Source of the DNA: Mycobacterium sp. AT1 | GTDB taxonomy: Bacteria; Actinomycetota; Actinomycetes; Mycobacteriales; Mycobacteriaceae | Length of the DNA: 64,000 nucleotides | Direction of reading: 5' to 3' | Assembly (NCBI RefSeq): GCF_002043095.1 | Contig: NZ_MVOC01000017.1 | Span: forward strand, 22,287 to 86,286 | Shown: positions 7,575 through 15,958 of the stretch, piece after piece | Layout of the letters: every line of letters begins with the position of its first letter | Position numbering within the stretch: position 1 is the stretch's first letter | Notes under the pieces: generated by a model | The model's database searches: none | The model's input: only the letters and a program-made list of their open reading frames with translations | What the model was told of the DNA's origin: nothing | Translations under genes and position numbers: made by a program

Positions 7575-8729
7575 CTAGAATTCGACTCTTCCGGAGCGCC
7601 GCGCGTCTACCCCCCACGGCAGCAAGATCGTGACTGAAGTACCTGCTAAATGCGGAAGCAGTCGGTCTTTTCTCAGATGGAGTTCGCGGTCCCCTTGCGA
7701 AGTATCGTCGAGGAAGTGTCTAGTAAATTCTAGGCGGCCTGTCCTAATCGCCATAAATCCATGCAAGACGTAGCAAGATTCAAGCGCGATATCGAGCCCC
7801 TCTCCAGCGTCGGGGTCAATGAGGGATCGAGATGTCCCATGGCGAGTGAATGCTTTTCGAGTGGCGCCCTCCTCTTCGCTCAACGTATCTGAATAGATAT
7901 TCTGATTGCCCGCCATTGTTCCCGCTATTCCGGGTCCGGGATCCGAGACCGTGATCTCAATTAAATTGGGGCTCCCAAATTTCTCCCGAATTAAATGGAG
8001 ATAGCTGACGAGTTGAAAGTTTTCTGATCCAGCTAAACTCTCGTCTGCCAACTGCTGCAGTTGATAGCGCCGAACCTCGATGAACCGAAGACCATTTGTT
8101 GGCTTGCCGTCGACCGACGAGGCATGGACTTCGGTATTTTTGAGTACCTCCCAGAGGTAACTTCTTAAAAAGAATGAGGCCTCTTCATCATTACCGCTGC
8201 TTATGTTGAATGACTTCGTAATGATATTTTCGAGCTGTTTTCCGAAAGTTCGTTTGTGCCCCGTGAGGAGATAGTCCAGTAGCCTGGGCCGAACTTCTGG
8301 GCGCTCGTCTCGAATGACCCAAGAAAGTCTATTGCCCGCGGAAATCTCACCGCGTTTGATAATAAGAGACTTCCGCTGCGCCGATTGAACCTGTTCATAT
8401 ACAGATTCGCCATTTTGTGTGACAATATCTGTGCAATATTGTCCCAAGATATATCCCAATAATTCATCAGTGAAAAATTTTCGATGCCAGGTACTTGGCC
8501 CAATCCCGCTTTCCTTATTGCCCGTGTGGATATGGAGGCGTAGTGGTTGCCCTCGCCGGTCTAGTTGCGAGACGAAGGCGAGCATTCGTGCGCTAGCTCC
8601 GATTCGAGTTGACTTGGGCTGATGAAGTGTTAGGTCTACTGTCAATTTCTCGCTATCGCTGAGAAATTGATCTGCGATATTCTCGACGTACTCGCCCGTC
8701 AAGCCCGCTGATACGGTTGTTTCTTTCAT
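7575..8729 (-). CDS. GHKL-type ATPase with STAS-like N-terminus, first gene of a two-gene island operon
   Basis: 384 residues. The Bergerat ATP-binding fold is shown by an N box (LWEVLKNTEVHAS, about 192–204), a G1 box (ITVSDPGPGIAG, about 259–270), a G2-like box (GEGLDIALESCYVLHG, about 309–324) and a final strand GTSVTILLPWG (about 363–373). The first 75 residues (VDLTLHQ, then ARMLAFVSQLDRRGQPLRL) resemble a STAS-like module. There is no His-phosphotransfer or transmembrane segment, so it is not a sensor kinase. GGAG lies 7 bases before the ATG at 8729. It is transcribed first, with the PRTase gene directly after its TAG. A role as sensor or switch for the PRTase partner is an inference. 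Confidence 0.8.
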   Translation of the reverse strand: MKETTVSAGLTGEYVENIADQFLSDSEKLTVDLTLHQPKSTRIGASARMLAFVSQLDRRGQPLRLHIHTGNKESGIGPSTWHRKFFTDELLGYILGQYCTDIVTQNGESVYEQVQSAQRKSLIIKRGEISAGNRLSWVIRDERPEVRPRLLDYLLTGHKRTFGKQLENIITKSFNISSGNDEEASFFLRSYLWEVLKNTEVHASSVDGKPTNGLRFIEVRRYQLQQLADESLAGSENFQLVSYLHLIREKFGSPNLIEITVSDPGPGIAGTMAGNQNIYSDTLSEEEGATRKAFTRHGTSRSLIDPDAGEGLDIALESCYVLHGFMAIRTGRLEFTRHFLDDTSQGDRELHLRKDRLLPHLAGTSVTILLPWGVDARRSGRVEF

Positions 8730-9354
8730 CGAGTCTCCAAGTGCATATGAGGCAGATAAGCAAGCCGCAGGCTCCCTTTGGTGAGGCTTGTGGTGGTCCG
8801 ACCTGCTGCTTCTGCCGTCCGTGGCAAAGCGGCTGTGAGACGCAACACGGTGGACGACTCTAGTCCGCGCCGGTGACTCAGGTTATAGCGCGGGTTTGCG
8901 AAGCTCGCACTTCTATCATGCTGGCCGGTGCGAAGGCGTAGACCGTTAAGTCGAAGGCGTACCGAAGCCAGGTCTGTCGCGATAATGCAGGCGGCGGACC
9001 TGGCTGGGGTCTGGGTAGAGGAAGGGGAGCCGAGGGTCGATTTGGATGCAAACGCCCCTCGTGCGTCCGCAACGTTCGCGAAGGCGATCTCAACCCGTGG
9101 TTCTCGTTGCTCGGCAACGAGTCAGCTGTTCTGCGAGAGTGGTCCGCAGCCTCCGTCGCACGTCGGGCTCTTCTGCATTGCGGCGGGTAGGCCGATCTTC
9201 GAGGTGATCCGGTTAATAGACTGCTCAACAGCCGAGCGCGACGTAGTCCGTGCGCACCTACTGGAGGGCGAGAAGTCCGACTCGATGACCGCTCCGGAAG
9301 CGATGCAACCGCAGCGTCAGAAGCCCGCGGCGGGAACGTGATCCGGCTGCGGAG
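8730..9354. other. Gene-free stretch between GHKL operon and TIR gene
   Basis: No convincing coding region was found on either strand in these 625 bases. The longest open frames have composition and residue use typical of antisense noise. GC climbs from island level near 8730 to about 60% by 9000. A 10-base direct repeat, CGAAGGCGTA, occurs at 8931 and again at 8952, a 21-base period. The promoter of the GHKL–PRTase operon must lie at the left end, but I could not pick confident hexamers. Confidence 0.5.
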
Positions 9355-10512
9355 CTAGTAGCCCTCGTCGGTTTCTGCAAGGTCCTTCAGCTGGCGAACC
9401 AGCTCTTCGAGCAATTCGTTGTCCATGTGGATCCGAATCTCGACGGGTTGATCGATGTTCTTGCCTTCGGCCGCGAGAAGACGGGCAGGCATCGTCGCGA
9501 CCAGCTCGAGATACTCCTCGATGAAGTCTTCCATGCCGCGGAGGGGCTTATCGACGAGACGGGCGGCGGTGTCGAGAACGTTGATGAACCTTGACGGTGC
9601 CGCAACGCCGCGCACCCGCTGCGCGAGTTGAAGGTAGCGATCGTAAAAGTCCATGAGTCTTGTTGCGGCGTGGACGATTCCATCGGGGTCTGCAGCCGTC
9701 TCATCGTCGGCAGTGCCGAAGACTGATTGGAATGCCTCCGTCAACAGGAAGCCATTCATCTGTTGGCCAACTTGCTCGACGTCGTACATCGTGTTGGCTG
9801 CGAGTTCCTGCAATTGTTCGAAGGTGCTGATCCGCTCACCCGTGGGGTGCGCGAAGGCGAGACGGTGGTCGCGCATTGCCATCGACATCGCTTCCCGTCG
9901 CTGGACCAAGACGGACGCGAACGCTGCCCACCGCCACGAATGCGGGCGCTCTTGCAGGAGCGCAACGAGGCCCTCCTGAGATGTCTGCACTTCGCCGAAT
10001 CGAGGCTCGTCGTCGGCCGGGTCAGTTTGCTTGATCATCACGGCGTCGAGCTTTTCGCGGATGGCCTCGATGACACCAGGAACCCCTTCGCGCAGTCCGT
10101 CGAGATCTCCGATCGTGCCCAGCAACCCCTTGACGTCGTCGAGCTTTGTCGAGTCAAGACGCACCGGAAGGATGTACGCGCCCTGAGTCATCATGCGACG
10201 GCGCAGCGCGGCCTTGCGCTCGACGCCGCACCACTCCTTCTCGGCGTACTCGCGCGAGATGAACATGACAACGTATCGGGCCTCATCGCGATACAGGGTT
10301 GTGAACACTTCTGTTAACTCTTCGCCCCAGAGCGCCGCCTTGTAGTCGGCGTCGTAAAGTACGCGGTCCTTTGGCAAACCAAGCCCGCGCACCACATCCT
10401 GTACGAAATCGCGCTGCTCGCCCGCGAACGACACCGCGATGTCGTACTTATACTCGGTCGGCTGGTCGGTGACTTGCGTAGGCGGTTCGTCGGGTGCCGC
10501 TTCTTCGCTCAT
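9355..10512 (-). CDS. TIR-domain protein with helical C-terminal region
   Basis: 385 residues. A TIR domain spans about 22–155: YDIAVSFAGEQRDFV, the LYDADYKAALWG segment, and VVMFISREYAEKEWCGVERK, in which Glu98 sits where the catalytic glutamate of NAD-cleaving TIR enzymes is found. The rest (about 170–385) is Leu/Ala/Glu-rich and probably all-helical, with no recognised domain; it could be a sensor or oligomerization module. The start at 10512 is supported by AGGAG nine bases upstream. Stand-alone TIR proteins are often abortive-infection effectors that deplete NAD+. The gene is between the GHKL–PRTase operon and tRNA-Gly. GC is closer to host level than in that operon. Confidence 0.82.
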   Translation of the reverse strand: MSEEAAPDEPPTQVTDQPTEYKYDIAVSFAGEQRDFVQDVVRGLGLPKDRVLYDADYKAALWGEELTEVFTTLYRDEARYVVMFISREYAEKEWCGVERKAALRRRMMTQGAYILPVRLDSTKLDDVKGLLGTIGDLDGLREGVPGVIEAIREKLDAVMIKQTDPADDEPRFGEVQTSQEGLVALLQERPHSWRWAAFASVLVQRREAMSMAMRDHRLAFAHPTGERISTFEQLQELAANTMYDVEQVGQQMNGFLLTEAFQSVFGTADDETAADPDGIVHAATRLMDFYDRYLQLAQRVRGVAAPSRFINVLDTAARLVDKPLRGMEDFIEEYLELVATMPARLLAAEGKNIDQPVEIRIHMDNELLEELVRQLKDLAETDEGY

Positions 10513-10730
10513 CTCGTCACTCCTAGGTGCGCGGCCCCTTCCCGGTTGAACGGAACCAACAGCATCGACGATATGCGAACGCTTGTTCGAGTCATGGGCG
10601 ACGCGCTGTCGGTGGGGTGGCCGTGAGCGGCCTACGCGCAACACTGGTCTCGACTGTCACTGGAGCCCCAGGGGTAACGCAGGGTTGGAGTTCTTATCGA
10701 CCGTTCCGCGGTATGGCCGGGATACGGAGA

Positions 10731-10758
10731 AGGCCGCCGAACTGTCGTTCGACGGCCT
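10731..10758 (-). terminator. Hairpin terminator downstream of tRNA-Gly
   Basis: Twelve-base arms at 10731–10742 and 10747–10758 (AGGCCGCCGAAC and GTTCGACGGCCT) pair with one mismatch around a TGTC loop. The hairpin lies 17 bases beyond the 3' end of the minus-strand tRNA-Gly. No U-tract follows, as in many mycobacterial terminators. Confidence 0.6.
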
Positions 10759-10774
10759 CTGCGCTGGTACCTGG

Positions 10775-10848
10775 TGGAGCGGGCGACGGGAATCGAACCC
10801 GCGTAGCTAGTTTGGAAGACTAGGGCTCTACCATTGAGCTACGCCCGC
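10775..10848 (-). tRNA. tRNA-Gly (anticodon TCC)
   Basis: On the minus strand, GCGGGCG at the 5' end pairs with CGCCCGC at the 3' end, followed by discriminator T and an encoded CCA. The D arm is GCTCAATGGTAGAGC, the anticodon loop CTTCCAA reads TCC (glycine), and the T arm has GGTTCGATTCC. Length is 74 bases including CCA. Its 3' end points toward the accessory island, the usual orientation for integration at a tRNA, although no duplicated 3' end was found. Confidence 0.95.
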
Positions 10849-10946
10849 GTTAGCACTGCACGGGAGACTGTACCGGCGAGGACGTATTCAAATCCAATTG
10901 ATGCCCGCGCAAGTCCAGCCCGTAGTATTCCGACGGCGGTGAAGCA

Positions 10947-11020
10947 CGGGGTGTAGCGCAGCTTGGTAGCGCATCCGCTTTGGGAGCGGAAGGCCGCAGG
11001 TTCAAATCCTGTCACCCCGA
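10947..11020 (+). tRNA. tRNA-Pro (anticodon TGG)
   Basis: CGGGGTG (10947–10953) pairs with CACCCCG (11013–11019), with discriminator A at 11020. The anticodon stem-loop TCCGC-TTTGGGA-GCGGA gives anticodon TGG for proline, and the T arm contains GGTTCAAATCC. CCA is not encoded, since the following bases are CCG. The gene lies 52 bases upstream of tig on the same strand, so tRNA and tig transcription may be linked. Confidence 0.95.
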
Positions 11021-11072
11021 CCGGAACGTCGACACCCGTCGAAGAAGACACAGACATGCAAGGAGTAACGCC

Positions 11073-12485
11073 GTGAAGAGCACCGTCGAGAAGTTGAGCC
11101 CGACCAGGGTTCGCATCAACGTGGAGGTGCCGTTCACGGAACTGCAGCCCGACTTCGACCAGGCATTCAAGGAGCTGGCCCGGACCATCCGGATGCCAGG
11201 ATTCCGCCCGGGCAAGGTTCCCGTGAAGCTGCTGGAGTCGAAGATCGACAAGCAGGCCATGCTCGACCAGGTCGTCGGCGAGGCCGTTCCGGCCCGCTAC
11301 AGCGAGGCCATCGCCAGCGCCGAGGTCCAGCCACTCGGGCAGCCCGAGATCGAGGTCACCAGCAAGGAGTACGGCGGCGACCTGACGTTCACCGCCGAGG
11401 TCGACGTCCGGCCCGAGATCACCCTGCCCGACCTGTCGGCGCTGGCCTTCACCGTCGACGCCATCGAGGTGACCGACGAAGAGGTCGACACCGAACTGCA
11501 GAACCTGCGCGCCCGCTTCGGCACGCTCACCGGCGTTGACCGTCCCGCCCAGGACGGCGACTTCGTCTCCATCGACCTGTCGGCGACCGTCGACGGCGAG
11601 GACGTCGAGGAAGCCAAGACCGAGGGTCTGTCTCACGAAATCGGATCGGGCAACCTGATCGAGGGTCTCGACGACGCGATCAAGGGCCTCTCGGCCGGCG
11701 AGAGCAAGACCTTCACCACCAAGCTCGTCGCGGGCACGCACGCCAACGAAGATGCCGAGGTCACCGTCAAGGTCGTCACCATCAAGGAGCGCGAGCTTCC
11801 CGAGCCCGACGACGAGTTCGCCCAGCTGGCAAGCGAATTCGACACCATCGACGAGCTGAAGGCGAGCCTGGTCGACCAGGTCAAGCAGGCCAAGCGCATC
11901 GGTCAGGCCGAGCAGATCCGCGACAAGGCGCTGGAGACCCTGCTCGAGCAGGTCGAGGTCCCGCTGCCCGAGGCGATCGTGCAGGCCCAGGTCGACGACA
12001 CCGTGCACAACGCGATCCACGCCCTCGACCACGACGAGGCGAAGTTCGCCGAGGCGCTCGAGGCCGAGGGCAGCACCCGCGAGGAGTTCGACGCCGACAA
12101 CCGCTCGAATGCGGAGAAGGCCGTCAAGACCCAGCTGTTGATGGACGCCGTCGCCGACCAGCTCGACATCCAGGTCGGTCAGAACGACCTCACCGAGCGT
12201 CTGGTTCTCATGTCGCGGCAGTACGGCATCGAGCCGCAGCAGCTCCTGCAGGTGCTGCAGCAGAACAACCAGCTGCCCACCATGTTCGCCGACGTGCGCC
12301 GTGGCCTGACCATTGCCGCCGTCGTGCACGGCGCGTCCGTCACCGACTCCGAGGGCAACGAGGTGGACACCACCGAGTTCTTCGGGCCGACCACCCCGCT
12401 CGGGGCCGAAGCCGCCGACGAGGCCGAGGATGAGTCGGACGACGAGGTCGACGAAGCAGCCGACGAGGCCGACGAGTCCAAGTAA
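11073..12485 (+). CDS. tig: Trigger factor, ribosome-bound peptidyl-prolyl isomerase chaperone
   Basis: 470 residues. The N-terminal ribosome-binding domain has the signature [15 protein letters not shown] near residue 48. The FKBP-type prolyl isomerase domain spans about 155–240 ([17 protein letters not shown]). The C-terminal chaperone arm follows, and an acidic Asp/Glu/Ala-rich tail ends the protein, as in other actinobacteria. GTG at 11073 is chosen because AAGGAG lies 7 bases upstream and the family N-terminus ([15 protein letters not shown]) begins there. It directly precedes clpP1P2, the standard order, linking nascent-chain folding with degradation. Confidence 0.97.
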   Translation: MKSTVEKLSPTRVRINVEVPFTELQPDFDQAFKELARTIRMPGFRPGKVPVKLLESKIDKQAMLDQVVGEAVPARYSEAIASAEVQPLGQPEIEVTSKEYGGDLTFTAEVDVRPEITLPDLSALAFTVDAIEVTDEEVDTELQNLRARFGTLTGVDRPAQDGDFVSIDLSATVDGEDVEEAKTEGLSHEIGSGNLIEGLDDAIKGLSAGESKTFTTKLVAGTHANEDAEVTVKVVTIKERELPEPDDEFAQLASEFDTIDELKASLVDQVKQAKRIGQAEQIRDKALETLLEQVEVPLPEAIVQAQVDDTVHNAIHALDHDEAKFAEALEAEGSTREEFDADNRSNAEKAVKTQLLMDAVADQLDIQVGQNDLTERLVLMSRQYGIEPQQLLQVLQQNNQLPTMFADVRRGLTIAAVVHGASVTDSEGNEVDTTEFFGPTTPLGAEAADEAEDESDDEVDEAADEADESK

Positions 12486-12597
12486 CCCCGAAGTGACGCT
12501 GTGAGCGAACGACCCCGGTCTGGGGAGTCCTCGCCGCGCAGCTTTGGTTAGTGTCAGTGAACGAGTACGCAAACTCGAGAAAGCAGGTATTCCAGCC

Positions 12598-13191
12598 GTG
12601 ACTGACATGCGTTCGGGCGCGTCGGGGCTCAACCTCACCGACTCCGTCTATGAGCGGTTGCTGGCCGAGCGGATCATCTTCCTGGGCACCCAGGTCGACG
12701 ACGACATCGCCAACCGGCTGTGCGCGCAGATCCTTCTGCTTGCCGCTGAGGACCCCAGCAAGGACATCAACCTCTACATCAACTCGCCCGGCGGATCGGT
12801 GACCGCCGGCATGGCGATCTACGACACGATGGTGCTCGCACCGTGTGACGTGGCCACCTATGCCATGGGTTTGGCCGCGTCGATGGGCGAGTTCCTGCTC
12901 GCCGCCGGCACCAAGGGCAAGCGCTACGCCCTGCCGCACGCGCGGATCATGATGCACCAGCCCAGCGCGGGCATCGGCGGCAGCGCCGCCGACATCGCGA
13001 TCCAGGCGGAGCAGTTCGCGTTGACGAAGAAGGAAATGAACCGGCTCAACTCCGAGTTCACCGGTCAGACTCTCGAGCGCATCGAGACCGACGCGGACCG
13101 CGACCGCTGGTTCACCGCCCCCGAGGCGCTGGAGTACGGCTTCGTCGACCACATCATCACCCACGCCAACTTCAACGGGAGTGCCTCATGA
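12598..13191 (+). CDS. clpP1: ATP-dependent Clp protease proteolytic subunit 1
   Basis: 197 residues of the caseinolytic serine protease ClpP1. In mycobacteria, ClpP1 forms a mixed barrel with ClpP2. The catalytic triad is visible: Ser in [15 protein letters not shown], His in [12 protein letters not shown] and Asp in TDADRDRWF. The oxyanion-loop sequence [17 protein letters not shown] is intact. The GTG at 12598 gives VTDMRS, aligning with the known mycobacterial N-terminus; the upstream stop-free extension does not match. It overlaps clpP2 by 4 bases. Confidence 0.96.
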   Translation: MTDMRSGASGLNLTDSVYERLLAERIIFLGTQVDDDIANRLCAQILLLAAEDPSKDINLYINSPGGSVTAGMAIYDTMVLAPCDVATYAMGLAASMGEFLLAAGTKGKRYALPHARIMMHQPSAGIGGSAADIAIQAEQFALTKKEMNRLNSEFTGQTLERIETDADRDRWFTAPEALEYGFVDHIITHANFNGSAS

Positions 13192-13838
13192 CGCAGCCCC
13201 ACGGCGAAGCCGTGAATCCGATTCAGGCGCGCTACATCCTTCCGTCGTTCATCGAGCACTCCAGCTTCGGTGTCAAGGAGTCCAACCCGTACAACAAGCT
13301 CTTCGAGGAGCGCATCATCTTCCTCGGCGTGCAGGTCGACGACGCGTCGGCGAACGACATCATGGCGCAGCTGTTGGTGCTGGAGTCACTTGATCCCGAC
13401 CGCGACATCACCATGTACATCAACTCGCCCGGTGGTTCGTTCACCTCGCTGATGGCGATCTACGACACCATGCAGTACGTGCGCGCCGACATCCAGACGG
13501 TGTGCCTCGGTCAGGCGGCCTCGGCCGCGGCCGTGCTGCTCGCCGCCGGCACGCCCGGCAAGCGGATGGCATTGCCCAACGCGCGCATCCTGATTCACCA
13601 GCCCGCCGTCGGTGGGGCGATCCAGGGTCAGGTCTCCGACTTGGAGATCCAGGCCGCCGAGATCGAGCGCATGCGCACCCTCATGGACACCACGCTGGCC
13701 CGTCACACGGGCAAGGACGCCGCGGTCATCCGCAAGGACACCGACCGCGACAAGATCCTCACCGCCGCCGATGCCAAGGAATACGGCATCATCGACACGG
13801 TTCTGGCGTACCGCAAGCTCTCCGCACAGCCAGCCTGA
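13188..13838 (+). CDS. clpP2: ATP-dependent Clp protease proteolytic subunit 2
   Basis: 216 residues, the second ClpP paralog. The active-site Ser is in [16 protein letters not shown], His in [10 protein letters not shown] and Asp in [35 protein letters not shown] forms the handle/oxyanion region. The start overlaps the clpP1 stop in ATGA, so the two subunits are translated in a coupled way and in similar amounts. In mycobacteria ClpP2 provides the docking surface for ClpX and ClpC1. Confidence 0.96.
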   Translation: MTQPHGEAVNPIQARYILPSFIEHSSFGVKESNPYNKLFEERIIFLGVQVDDASANDIMAQLLVLESLDPDRDITMYINSPGGSFTSLMAIYDTMQYVRADIQTVCLGQAASAAAVLLAAGTPGKRMALPNARILIHQPAVGGAIQGQVSDLEIQAAEIERMRTLMDTTLARHTGKDAAVIRKDTDRDKILTAADAKEYGIIDTVLAYRKLSAQPA

Positions 13839-13845
13839 CGCACGC

Positions 13846-13882
13846 CGCGGTGCGGTCCGACTTTCCCTCGGATCGCACCGCG
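13846..13882 (+). terminator. Terminator hairpin after clpP1P2
   Basis: Arms at 13846–13860 and 13868–13882 (CGCGGTGCGGTCCGA and TCGGATCGCACCGCG) pair over 15 bases, with one G·T wobble, around a CTTTCCC loop. It starts 8 bases after the clpP2 stop and is not followed by a clear U-tract. Confidence 0.75.
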
Positions 13883-14143
13883 CCGGCGCGCGTACCGTGG
13901 ACTCGGAACGTCGCCTCACCGATCGGGTTGACGACACGCCAACGGCACGAGGTGCGTTCCGGAGGACCAAGGGCTACGGCAGGGGATATGTTCTCCCTCT
14001 ACACAGATGAATACCAACGGCGCTATTCGGCTTTATCGGTCGCACGGCGCCGGAACATACGGGTAGCGTCGGGAGAAACCCCGAGGTGATCTTGCACACC
14101 GAGACATACCGACGGCGATCAGGAAAGTAGGGCCGCAGGAACA
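13883..14143 (+). other. Gene-free leader upstream of clpX
   Basis: I see no gene on either strand between the clpP2 terminator and the clpX start. The stretch should hold the clpX promoter, so clpX is transcribed apart from clpP1P2. A local fall in GC near 13990–14040 is consistent with a promoter, but I could not choose hexamers with confidence. Confidence 0.4.
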
Positions 14144-15424
14144 ATGGCGCGCATCGGAGACGGCGGCGATCTGCTGAAGTGCTCGTTCTGTGGAAAGAGC
14201 CAAAAGCAAGTCAAGAAGCTCATCGCAGGCCCAGGCGTGTACATCTGCGACGAGTGCATCGACCTCTGCAACGAGATCATCGAAGAAGAACTGGCCGACG
14301 CTGACGACGTCAAACTCGACGAGCTTCCCAAGCCGGCCGAGATCCGCGAGTTCCTCGAGGGTTACGTCATCGGCCAGGACACCGCCAAGCGCACCCTCGC
14401 TGTCGCGGTCTACAACCACTACAAGCGCATTCAGGCGCAGGAGAAGTCGCGCGACTCGCGCGCCGAGCCCGTCGAGCTGGCCAAGTCGAACATCTTGATG
14501 CTCGGCCCCACCGGCTGCGGCAAGACCTACCTGGCCCAGACGCTGGCCAAGATGCTCAACGTCCCGTTCGCCATCGCGGATGCGACGGCACTGACCGAAG
14601 CCGGTTACGTCGGCGAGGACGTCGAGAACATCCTGCTGAAGCTCATCCAGGCCGCCGACTACGACGTCAAGCGCGCCGAGACCGGCATCATCTACATCGA
14701 CGAGGTCGACAAGATCGCCCGCAAGAGCGAGAACCCGTCGATCACCCGCGACGTCTCCGGTGAGGGCGTTCAGCAGGCGCTGCTGAAGATCCTCGAGGGC
14801 ACGCAGGCGTCGGTGCCCCCGCAGGGCGGTCGCAAGCACCCGCACCAGGAGTTCATCCAGATCGACACCACGAACGTGCTGTTCATCGTGGCGGGCGCCT
14901 TCGCGGGACTGGAGCGCATCGTCTCCGATCGCGTCGGCAAGCGTGGGCTGGGCTTCGGCGCCGAGGTGCGCAGCAAGGCCGAGATCGACACGCAGGACCA
15001 CTTCGCGGAGGTCATGCCCGAGGATCTGATCAAGTTCGGTCTGATCCCGGAGTTCATCGGCCGTCTGCCGGTGGTCGCGTCGGTGACCAACCTGGACAAG
15101 GAATCCTTGGTCACCATTCTGTCGCAGCCCAAGAACGCCTTGGTCAAGCAGTACAACCGGCTGTTCGAGATGGACGGTGTGGAGCTGGAATTCACCCCGG
15201 ACGCCCTCGACGCGATCGCCGACCAGGCGATTCACCGCGGAACCGGTGCCCGTGGTCTGCGCGCCATCATGGAGGAAGTCCTGCTGCCGGTGATGTACGA
15301 CATCCCCAGCCGCGACGACGTCGCCAAGGTCGTCGTGACCAAGGAGACCGTCGAGGACAACGTCTTGCCGACCATCGTGCCGCGCAAGCCACCTCGTGCC
15401 GAGCGGCGCGAGAAGAGCGCCTAA
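14144..15424 (+). CDS. clpX: ATP-dependent Clp protease ATP-binding subunit ClpX
   Basis: 426 residues. The N-terminal zinc-binding domain has CSFCGK and CDECIDLC, giving four cysteines. The AAA+ module carries Walker A GPTGCGKT (about 122–129), Walker [11 protein letters not shown], and a pore loop in the [11 protein letters not shown] stretch. The arginine-finger region and the [12 protein letters not shown] sensor-2 helix follow. ClpX unfolds tagged substrates and feeds them to ClpP1P2. No alternative start is more convincing than the ATG at 14144, which gives the usual [17 protein letters not shown]. Confidence 0.97.
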   Translation: MARIGDGGDLLKCSFCGKSQKQVKKLIAGPGVYICDECIDLCNEIIEEELADADDVKLDELPKPAEIREFLEGYVIGQDTAKRTLAVAVYNHYKRIQAQEKSRDSRAEPVELAKSNILMLGPTGCGKTYLAQTLAKMLNVPFAIADATALTEAGYVGEDVENILLKLIQAADYDVKRAETGIIYIDEVDKIARKSENPSITRDVSGEGVQQALLKILEGTQASVPPQGGRKHPHQEFIQIDTTNVLFIVAGAFAGLERIVSDRVGKRGLGFGAEVRSKAEIDTQDHFAEVMPEDLIKFGLIPEFIGRLPVVASVTNLDKESLVTILSQPKNALVKQYNRLFEMDGVELEFTPDALDAIADQAIHRGTGARGLRAIMEEVLLPVMYDIPSRDDVAKVVVTKETVEDNVLPTIVPRKPPRAERREKSA

Positions 15425-15437
15425 CCTCTTCGAGATT

Positions 15438-15480
15438 GCACTGAGGGTCGTGAATCCACGTGATTCACGACCCTCAGTGC
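15438..15480. terminator. Perfect 19-bp palindromic terminator between clpX and cynS
   Basis: Bases 15438–15456 (GCACTGAGGGTCGTGAATC) and 15462–15480 are exact reverse complements around the loop CACGT. The hairpin lies between convergent genes, 13 bases after the clpX stop region and 13 before the cynS stop, so it can end transcription in both directions. Confidence 0.85.
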
Positions 15481-15493
15481 ATTCTCGGCGGGT

Positions 15494-15946
15494 TTATTCG
15501 GCGGCGTTCCACTCGTAGGACAGGAACTTCCCGTCCAGCGTCACCACGACGCGATCCCCGCCGGGGTGCGGCTTCTTCTCCACGTTCACGCTGAAGTTGA
15601 TGGCGCTCATGATGCCGTCGCCGAACTGCTCGTGGATGATCTCCTTGATCGCCCCGCCGTACACCGACAGCGCCTCGTAGAACCGGTAGACGGTCGGGTC
15701 GGTGGGCACCGCGGCGTCGAATCCGCCGCGCATCGGGACGGCCGCCAACACGTTGACCGCTGCGTCGTCGAGATCGAGCAGGCCCGCCAAGACGCCGCCG
15801 ACCTCGGGCGGAATCGGGTGCTGGCCGAGCAGTGCCGCGGTGGTCCACACCACCGGGCGGTCGACCGCGTCGGCGAGTTGCTGCCACGTCAGGCCCTTGG
15901 CGAGGCGCGCCGCGATGATCTGCTGGGTTATCTCGTCTCTGGTCAT
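15494..15946 (-). CDS. cynS: Cyanate hydratase (cyanase)
   Basis: 150 residues, the usual cyanase length. The enzyme converts cyanate and bicarbonate into ammonia and CO2 via carbamate, as a decamer. The N-terminal helix-turn-helix-like domain is AARLAKGLTWQQLADAV. The C-terminal catalytic part contains YRFYEALSVYGGAIKEIIHE, with the active-site Arg and Glu, and INFSVNVEKKPHPGGDRV, with the Ser. No cyanate transporter or carbonic anhydrase gene is next to it. Confidence 0.94.
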   Translation of the reverse strand: MTRDEITQQIIAARLAKGLTWQQLADAVDRPVVWTTAALLGQHPIPPEVGGVLAGLLDLDDAAVNVLAAVPMRGGFDAAVPTDPTVYRFYEALSVYGGAIKEIIHEQFGDGIMSAINFSVNVEKKPHPGGDRVVVTLDGKFLSYEWNAAE

Positions 15947-15958
15947 GTCTGAAGGGGA

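Larger units (their letters stand above)
5240..8880. other. Low-GC accessory island beside tRNA-Gly
   Basis: Base composition drops visibly to roughly 45–50% GC (by eye) between about 5240 and 8880, against about two thirds GC on both sides. Codon choice in the two genes inside uses A/T third positions rarely seen in the flanks. This is the expected signature of recent horizontal acquisition. The island separates nei from tig, which are near neighbours in M. tuberculosis, and lies about 2 kb from two tRNA genes. I found no integrase, transposase or terminal repeats, so the mode of entry is unknown. Confidence 0.75.

Noticed and set aside
8928..9341. Open frames on both strands between the GHKL operon and the TIR gene
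   Set aside because: Neither has a recognisable motif, a ribosome-binding site or protein-like composition, and they overlap each other.
5240..10774. CRISPR array, retron or toxin–antitoxin pair in the island
   Set aside because: No spaced repeats, reverse transcriptase or small paired toxin-type genes were seen.
10775..10848. Possible att duplication of the tRNA-Gly 3' end
   Set aside because: I compared the tRNA 3' half with sequence near 5170–5350 and 8730–8960 and saw no matching repeat.
10839..12638. Long open frame (599 codons) on the minus strand across tig
   Set aside because: It lies opposite the well-supported trigger factor gene, covers tRNA-Pro, and has residue use typical of antisense frames in high-GC DNA.
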